Of a stretch of 64,000 nt of DNA, positions 59,576 to 64,000 are shown piece by piece. Every line of letters starts with the position of its first letter. Position 1 is the first letter of the stretch. This DNA is from UBA2387 sp019454665 (GTDB taxonomy: Bacteria > Armatimonadota > Fimbriimonadia > Fimbriimonadales > Fimbriimonadaceae), in assembly GCA_045862995.1 (NCBI GenBank), contig BTVX01000009.1, positions 62,001-126,000 on the forward strand, written 5' to 3'. Made by a program: the position numbers and the translations under genes. The notes beneath the pieces were generated by a model. That model did not search any database. It worked only from the letters and a program-made list of their open reading frames with translations, and was not told where the DNA came from.

Positions 59576-60289
59576 ATGTCTCTCCCCGAATTGCGCAAGC
59601 TGGCCAAAGTGCACGCGCTGGACGCTTCCCTTCGCGAGATTCGGACGAGGCTGAGCCAGCTCGACGGCGGCAAGCGCCTGCGGGAGCAGATCGAGAAGAT
59701 CCGGACCGACCACGCCGCGACGCTGGAGAAAACCAGCCGCCTCACCGGTGAACAGCGCGAGTTGGAAAGCCAAAACCAAGCCACCGAGGCCAAGATCAAG
59801 AAGTTCGAGGCCGAACTCTACTCGGGCAAGGTCGTCAACCCCCGCGAAATCGCGGCCATCGAAAAGGAGATCGCCGCACTGAAGAGACAACGCGAGACCG
59901 CCGACGAACGCCTGCTCGAGCTCATGGAAGAAGTCCCGCCCGCCAAAGCCGCGTCCAAAGTGGTCGAGGACGCCATCGCCTCCCGTGAAGCCCAACTCGC
60001 CGAATACCGCGCCAAAGAGGGACCGGCTCGAGAAAAGCTCCAAGCCGAATACCAAAAGCGCATTGAAATGCGGCCGACGCTACTAGCGCAGATCGATCCA
60101 AGTTTGGTCCAGAAATATGAAACGATCTGCAAGGCCAACCACGGCATCGGGCTGTCGGTCGTCGAAGCCGGGCGTTGTGGCTGCGGCGTCCAAATCCCCG
60201 CACGCACCATGGCCGCCGCGCAGGAAGGCAAAGTCGTCGTGTGCCAAGGCTGCCACCGCATCATCTATGCCCCGGAGGGGGTGGTCTAG
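59576..60289 (+). CDS. C4-type zinc-ribbon coiled-coil protein (COG1579/CT398-like)
   Basis: 237 aa. Residues about 1-175 form a long coiled coil (KIRTDHAATLEKTSRLTGEQ, AAIEKEIAALKRQRETADER), and the C-terminus is a zinc ribbon: GRCGCGVQIPARTM...VVVCQGCHRIIY, two C-x-C/C-x-x-C pairs. CT398-type proteins have been linked to RNA polymerase and secretion in Chlamydia; the role here is unknown. The ATG at 59576 gives the usual N-terminus. lspA starts immediately after its stop. Confidence 0.88.
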   Translation: MSLPELRKLAKVHALDASLREIRTRLSQLDGGKRLREQIEKIRTDHAATLEKTSRLTGEQRELESQNQATEAKIKKFEAELYSGKVVNPREIAAIEKEIAALKRQRETADERLLELMEEVPPAKAASKVVEDAIASREAQLAEYRAKEGPAREKLQAEYQKRIEMRPTLLAQIDPSLVQKYETICKANHGIGLSVVEAGRCGCGVQIPARTMAAAQEGKVVVCQGCHRIIYAPEGVV

Positions 60290-60805
60290 GTGCGCTGGGC
60301 GTTCTGGGCGACGTGCATCCTGACGCTCATCGCCGATCAAGTTTCCAAGGCTTGGGTCCGCGCGGCGTTTCACGAAGGGCAGACCATGCCATACCCCTGG
60401 CCGGGGGTCTTCGAGTTCACGCTCACCTACAATCGCGGCGTGGCGTTCGGCATGTTCCAAGGCATGGGGGTGCTCACGGCCCCGATCGCCATCGCCATCT
60501 GCATCGGCGCCGTCCTCTACAGTCGCCGAGCCACCCACGAACCGCCCTATGTCCACGCCGCGCTCGGTCTGCTCACCAGCGGCGCATTCGGCAACCTCAT
60601 TGACCGCGTCTGGCTGGGGAAAGTCACCGATATGCTGTGGTTTCGGCTGATCAACTTCCCCGTTTTCAACATCGCGGATTCTTGCATCACGGTCGCTGCC
60701 GTAACGCTGGTGATCCGCTGGGGCTTTGAGGCCGTGCACCACCAAGCCCCCGAAGCCGAGAAGCCGGCCGCCGAAGAACCCGCACCGGACCCCGCGAGCA
60801 ACTAG
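60290..60805 (+). CDS. lspA: Lipoprotein signal peptidase
   Basis: 171 aa from a GTG directly after the previous stop. Four hydrophobic helices; the catalytic signatures are VTDMLWFRLINFPVFNIADS (Asp in V-x-D and Asp in F-N-I-A-D) and GAFGNLIDR, with TYNRGVAFGMFQ the N-R-G-V-A-F-G motif. An acidic, Pro/Glu-rich tail of about 25 residues (APEAEKPAAEEPAPDPASN) is extra. It removes signal peptides from diacylglyceryl-modified prolipoproteins such as those predicted at 17724 and 59042. Confidence 0.95.
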   Translation: MRWAFWATCILTLIADQVSKAWVRAAFHEGQTMPYPWPGVFEFTLTYNRGVAFGMFQGMGVLTAPIAIAICIGAVLYSRRATHEPPYVHAALGLLTSGAFGNLIDRVWLGKVTDMLWFRLINFPVFNIADSCITVAAVTLVIRWGFEAVHHQAPEAEKPAAEEPAPDPASN

Positions 60806-61812
60806 CCCGAGAGACGCGCTTCCGCGATCTGCAACGCGTTCAGCGCCGCGCCCTTGAGCAACTGGTCGCCGCAAGCGAACAGCGACAGCGAACGGGCATC
60901 GAACGGGTCGCGCCGAATCCGACCGACCAGCACGTCGTCCTGCCCCGAAGCCTCTAGCGGGGTTGGGAAGCGGTTCGCGGCGCGGTCGTCCACCACCCGC
61001 ACACCCGCAGCCTTCGCCAACACTTCGCGAACCGATTCCTCGCCGGGCGCGTCGCCCTCGAACTCCACCGTGATGGACTCGGAATGCGCCCGCATCACGG
61101 GGACCCGAATGCAGGTCGGAGTCACCCACAGGTCCGGCGTGCCCAGAATCTTCTGCGACTCCTCGATCACCTTCCGCTCTTCGCCGTTGAAGCCATCGTC
61201 GGATATGGGGGTGTTGTGGCTGAACAAGTTGAACGCAATCGGCTGATCGAAAACGCGCGGCTGCGCAGGGCGTCCCGCCAAGACCTCCTTTGTCTGCGTG
61301 CGCAACTCCTCCATCGCGGCCGCCCCCGCGCCGCTCGCGCTCTGGTACGTGCTGACAAGAATCCGTCGAATCCGGCCCAACGCGCGCAGCGGGGCGACGG
61401 CCATCAGAAGGATGATCGCGCTGCAATTCGGGACCGCGATGATCCGGTGGTGCGGAAGCATGGCGTCCGCGTTGATCTCCGGCACGATCAGCGGCACGTC
61501 GGGGTCCATGCGGAACGCGCTCGAATTGTCCACCACCAAGGCGCCCGCCTCGACCGCCAACGGCGCGTACTCCTTGCTCCGCGAGGCGCCCGCCGAAAAG
61601 AACGCGACATCCACGCCATCGAAACAAGCAGGGCCGAGCGGCTGCACCATCCACTCGCGGCCCGCGGCAACCACCGACTTCCCCGCCGACCGGGCGGACG
61701 CCAGGGGAACCACCTCGCGAACCGGGAACTTGCGGTCGCCAAGCAGACGCAGAATCTCCGAACCGACTGCACCGGTCGCGCCGACGACGGCGACTTTCAA
61801 ACCTTCAGACAC
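60802..61812 (-). CDS. asd: Aspartate-semialdehyde dehydrogenase
   Basis: 336 aa. LKVAVVGATGAVGSEILRLL is the NADP-binding start, IIAVPNCSAIILLMAVAPLR has the catalytic Cys in N-C-S, and FNLFSHNTP, VTPTCIRVPVMRAHSESI (catalytic His) and DDVLVGRIRRDP complete the family. It reduces beta-aspartyl phosphate to aspartate semialdehyde for Lys, Thr, Met and diaminopimelate. The GTG at 61812 is the best start (VSEGLKV). It overlaps lspA by 4 bases at the convergent end. Confidence 0.96.
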   Translation of the reverse strand: MSEGLKVAVVGATGAVGSEILRLLGDRKFPVREVVPLASARSAGKSVVAAGREWMVQPLGPACFDGVDVAFFSAGASRSKEYAPLAVEAGALVVDNSSAFRMDPDVPLIVPEINADAMLPHHRIIAVPNCSAIILLMAVAPLRALGRIRRILVSTYQSASGAGAAAMEELRTQTKEVLAGRPAQPRVFDQPIAFNLFSHNTPISDDGFNGEERKVIEESQKILGTPDLWVTPTCIRVPVMRAHSESITVEFEGDAPGEESVREVLAKAAGVRVVDDRAANRFPTPLEASGQDDVLVGRIRRDPFDARSLSLFACGDQLLKGAALNALQIAEARLSG

Positions 61813-61841
61813 GGGTGCGATGCTTACCCCAATCGGGCCCG

Positions 61842-62693
61842 TCAGCGTAGGCCGCCCAAGCCGAACATGGCACGCTCGCACGCCGCGTGGTTGAACATCT
61901 TCTCATGGTCGTGTTCGACTCCCGGAGCGAACTCGATGCGCCAGTTGAAGTCCCACCCCCGCGCCTGAGCCAAGTCGCGCGCGTATTTGAACACGTTCAC
62001 GCCCCGCTCCAAGCGCGAGCCGCCCTGCTTCATCGCCTCCTCGCTGTCGTCGAAGTACTCGTCCGGCGCGTTGTCGAACAGGCCCAGGTAGATGGTCAGG
62101 GGCCGGGCCAAGTAGGCCTTGATGACCCCATCGTTCGAAAGCTCCGCCGGCAGCGAGCCGTACCCGTAGCCGAACGGCTTCTCGCGGGTCGGGAAGAGCG
62201 CCGAACCCGGGTTGGCCGCCACCAGGCGCTCGGCCCCGGGGTTCATGAACGCCGCCATGCGCACCACGAACTGGCCGCCCGCCGAGTGCCCGATGCACGT
62301 GAACGGCATGCCCGGGTTGCGCTCCATCTTGCGGATCTGCTCGGCGATGCGCGGGATGTAGGCATAGGTCCACTCGTCGGGCTTCGCCGCGCTCCCATCG
62401 GGCTTGACCACGCCGCCCCGCTGGTAGCGGATGCTCGGGAACCGTTCGGCGTCGAACTTCGGGCAGACCACGATCGCGTTGAACCGGTCGGCCATCGCCA
62501 CGGCGTGGTCGCGGTACTCGTCCGCGTTGCGCAACGTGCCGTGAAACACGAAGATCAAACGCTCGCCCTTGAACGTGGGCGGCTTGTAGGCGTAGACCTC
62601 CAACGTCGTGTCGCCGAACGTCATCGGCACCATGGACTTGCCCGTGGGCAGGGCGGCGGCGAGCGAAAGGGCGAGGCCGGCGGCGAGAAGCAT
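61842..62693 (-). CDS. Secreted alpha/beta hydrolase, PHB-depolymerase/esterase-like
   Basis: 283 aa. N-terminal signal peptide (MLLAAGLALSLAAALPTG), RLIFVFHGTLRNADEYRDHA (oxyanion H-G), and the nucleophile elbow TCIGHSAGGQFVVRMAAF (G-H-S-A-G). Asp and His candidates lie in LGLFDNAPDEYFDDS and APGVEHDHEKMFNHAA. Predicted to hydrolyse an ester or polyester outside the cytoplasm. TAGGAT lies 6 bases before the ATG on the same strand. It ends 30 bases before the asd start. Confidence 0.85.
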   Translation of the reverse strand: MLLAAGLALSLAAALPTGKSMVPMTFGDTTLEVYAYKPPTFKGERLIFVFHGTLRNADEYRDHAVAMADRFNAIVVCPKFDAERFPSIRYQRGGVVKPDGSAAKPDEWTYAYIPRIAEQIRKMERNPGMPFTCIGHSAGGQFVVRMAAFMNPGAERLVAANPGSALFPTREKPFGYGYGSLPAELSNDGVIKAYLARPLTIYLGLFDNAPDEYFDDSEEAMKQGGSRLERGVNVFKYARDLAQARGWDFNWRIEFAPGVEHDHEKMFNHAACERAMFGLGGLR

Positions 62694-62699
62694 GCACCT

Positions 62700-62705
62700 A
62701 TCCTA
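62700..62705 (-). promoter_or_regulatory. -10-like hexamer TAGGAT before the esterase
   Basis: On the minus strand TAGGAT ends 6 bases before the ATG at 62693, in the 12-base gap behind the beta-lactamase-like gene. Confidence 0.35.
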
Positions 62706-63629
62706 TCACGAACCGTAGCCGTAACGCGCCAGAATCTTGCCCGCGATGAACGGGATGATGTCCGGCTTGTCCGCGTTGTTGTGCGTGTAGATCGAGAGGA
62801 CGACGTGCTCCCCCTTCGGCAGCCGAAGGTAGGCCGTGTCGTGGCGGCTGGTGCTTGTGTAGCCCGCCTTCGAGAACAGCTCCGCCCCCTTGGGAAGCGC
62901 CTTGCCGATGAACGCCCTGGCCTGGAAATCCGCATCCGAGTGGTCGGCGGGATTCTTGCGGCGCAGAATCTCCAGCATCGCCTTCGAGCTGTCCGCCGAC
63001 ACGCACTTGCCCAGGGCGATCTCGGCGAAGAGGCGCGCGGTGGCGTCGCTGGTGAGGCTGTTGCGGTTCTCGTAGTTGGGGCCGAGGAACAGACGCTCGC
63101 GGCCATAGGGTCCCTCGCACCACGTCTTCTGGCACGCGTTCACTCCCGTGTAGCCCAGGGCGGCGAGCCATTTGTTCACAGACTGCCGCTTCTCCTTCCA
63201 CGCCTCGAACTCCTTGGCGGGGAGCTCGGGGCCGGCCGTGGTGCCCGTGGTGTAGTCGAGGATGGCGTGCGTGGCGTCGTTCGAGGAGTCCTTGATCATG
63301 TCGTTCATCGCCCGCTTGAACTCGTCGGAGGGCTTGTAACCCTCGTGCATCAGCTTGTGCCCGTAAGCCATGAAAAACGCCTTGACCACGCTGGCGGGAT
63401 AGAACGGGTCGTTGCCCCGGTAGTCGCCCGCCTTCATCGTGCCCGTTGCAGGGTCGAGTTCGATGATCGTGATCGAAAAGAGATCGCGGGTCAGGCCCTT
63501 GCCGCCGAATTCGGTCAGGGCGTCTCGCGCGGCGGATTCGGCCCACTGGGTGAGCGTGGCGTCTTTGGGTTCGAGGGGGTTCATGGTGTGCGTGACGAGG
63601 GCCATTCCGGCCATCCAGACGGTCAACAT
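62706..63629 (-). CDS. Class A beta-lactamase-like serine hydrolase
   Basis: 307 aa. S80-V-V-K83 in PFYPASVVKAFFM is the S-x-x-K nucleophile, and IKDSSNDATHAILD the S-x-N equivalent. The K-T/S-G triad appears as SKAGYTSTS (K-A-G). A signal-peptide-like N-terminus (MLTVWMAGMALVTHTMNP) suggests export. It may be a D,D-peptidase or a divergent beta-lactamase; antibiotic resistance cannot be claimed. CATAAT lies 5 bases upstream of the ATG on the same strand. Confidence 0.82.
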   Translation of the reverse strand: MLTVWMAGMALVTHTMNPLEPKDATLTQWAESAARDALTEFGGKGLTRDLFSITIIELDPATGTMKAGDYRGNDPFYPASVVKAFFMAYGHKLMHEGYKPSDEFKRAMNDMIKDSSNDATHAILDYTTGTTAGPELPAKEFEAWKEKRQSVNKWLAALGYTGVNACQKTWCEGPYGRERLFLGPNYENRNSLTSDATARLFAEIALGKCVSADSSKAMLEILRRKNPADHSDADFQARAFIGKALPKGAELFSKAGYTSTSRHDTAYLRLPKGEHVVLSIYTHNNADKPDIIPFIAGKILARYGYGS

Positions 63630-63634
63630 GGCGC

Positions 63635-63640
63635 ATTATG
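63635..63640 (-). promoter_or_regulatory. -10-like hexamer CATAAT before the beta-lactamase-like gene
   Basis: On the minus strand CATAAT ends 5 bases before the ATG at 63629. Confidence 0.4.
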
Positions 63641-63657
63641 GGCCCAGTCGGGGGCGG

Positions 63658-63663
63658 TACTCT
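63658..63663 (+). promoter_or_regulatory. -10-like hexamer TACTCT before the HAD gene
   Basis: TACTCT ends 7 bases before the ATG at 63671, in the 41-base gap between divergent genes. Confidence 0.4.
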
Positions 63664-63670
63664 CCACCCG

Positions 63671-64000
63671 ATGCCTCCCTTCGACGCAGCGATCTTCGAC
63701 ATGGACGGGGTGCTCGTGGATTCCGAGCCCATTTGGTGGCAGATCGAAATCGAACTCTTCGGCGAACTCGGCATCCCGCTCACCATCGAAGACACCAAGA
63801 AGACGATGGGCATGCGGCTCGACCGCGTGGTGCGGTTGTACTACGACCGGAAACCCTGGCCGGGCCCGAGTGTGGACGAAGTCGGCGAAACCCTGACCAG
63901 GCGCGTTGCCGAGCGGGTCCGGCGCGAGGCCGCCGAGATTCCGGGAGCGGCGGCGGCGGTGCGCTTGGCCAAGGCGCGCGGCATGAAGGTCGCCCTGGCC
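63671..64000 (+). CDS. HAD-superfamily hydrolase, 3' end outside window
   Basis: 110 codons are visible, open to the window end. AAIFDMDGVLVDSEPIWWQ is motif I (D-x-D-G) with the D-S-E-P extension of beta-phosphoglucomutase/2-deoxyglucose-6-phosphatase-like enzymes, and KKTMGMRLDRVVRLYY starts the helical cap. EIPGAAAAVRLAKARGMKVA leads towards motif II, which lies beyond the window. Probably dephosphorylates a sugar phosphate. It is divergent from the beta-lactamase-like gene. Confidence 0.9.
   Translation, partial: MPPFDAAIFDMDGVLVDSEPIWWQIEIELFGELGIPLTIEDTKKTMGMRLDRVVRLYYDRKPWPGPSVDEVGETLTRRVAERVRREAAEIPGAAAAVRLAKARGMKVALA

Noticed and set aside
62706..63629. Acquired antibiotic-resistance beta-lactamase
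   Set aside because: The K-T/S-G motif is altered, there is no mobile element, and the composition matches the chromosome.
61887..63896. 669-codon plus-strand open frame across the esterase and beta-lactamase-like genes
   Set aside because: It crosses two unrelated minus-strand genes with clear active-site motifs and has an Arg/Val-rich random composition.

Overview
The window is a dense, GC-rich bacterial chromosome segment with about 66 protein genes, one tRNA and no rRNA, CRISPR array, insertion sequence or prophage. Several features together suggest a free-living, Gram-negative-type heterotroph of the Armatimonadota/Fimbriimonadales kind: a PEP-CTERM protein, LolA-like and lipobox proteins, many secreted glycoside hydrolases, scattered biosynthetic genes and few Shine-Dalgarno sites. 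This placement is inference from gene content, not from a marker phylogeny.

Layout. 1-10.3 kb (mostly +): GNAT acetyltransferase (cut by the window edge), secreted M48 protease, glycosidase-like protein, WecG/TagA glycosyltransferase, cobalamin adenosyltransferase, LolA-like protein, second GNAT and a secreted M1 aminopeptidase. 10.4-19 kb: PEP-CTERM protein, ketol-acid reductoisomerase, two MFS transporters, GH109 glycosidase, acyl-CoA dehydrogenase, and a lipoprotein with carboxypeptidase-regulatory-like repeats. 19.1-24.7 kb: tsaB-murB operon, a LolA-like protein, a tRNA-guanine transglycosylase without its zinc cysteines, and a FliA/WhiG-type sigma factor. 25.1-31.5 kb (-): a nine-gene run with mostly 4-base overlaps (hisN-like, ruvX, mltG, yqeG, gtrA, aroE, sua5, an unknown gene, an MBL hydrolase). 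31.5-35.3 kb (-): pxpB-pxpA-pxpC plus a TauE/SafE transporter, then a DagK-like lipid kinase. 35.3-46 kb: xylose isomerase, NanE-NanK fusion, the primary sigma factor with a structured leader, GH127, tRNA-Arg, a ribose-type ABC importer without a binding protein, and a RecB-type nuclease coupled to a tiny zinc-ribbon protein. 46.3-53.8 kb: secreted unknown protein, GH95 fucosidase, membrane glycosyltransferase, Xer recombinase. 54.1-59.5 kb: a compact polysaccharide locus (Wzz, Wzx, Wzy/WaaL, GT4, lipoprotein) that is visibly less GC-rich and looks acquired. 59.6-64 kb: zinc-ribbon coiled-coil protein, lspA, asd, a secreted esterase, a beta-lactamase-like protein and a HAD phosphatase cut by the window end.

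Function. The carbohydrate genes (GH109, GH127, GH95, NanEK, xylose isomerase, RbsAC-type importer) fit scavenging of complex glycans, releasing GalNAc, arabinose, fucose, ManNAc-6-P and xylose. The polysaccharide genes fit an exported surface glycan. Two general expression features recur. Genes in operons very often start inside the stop codon of the gene before (ATGA, GTGA or TTGA). Many first genes carry a -10-like TANNNT hexamer only 5-10 bases before the start codon, which suggests leaderless or near-leaderless mRNAs.
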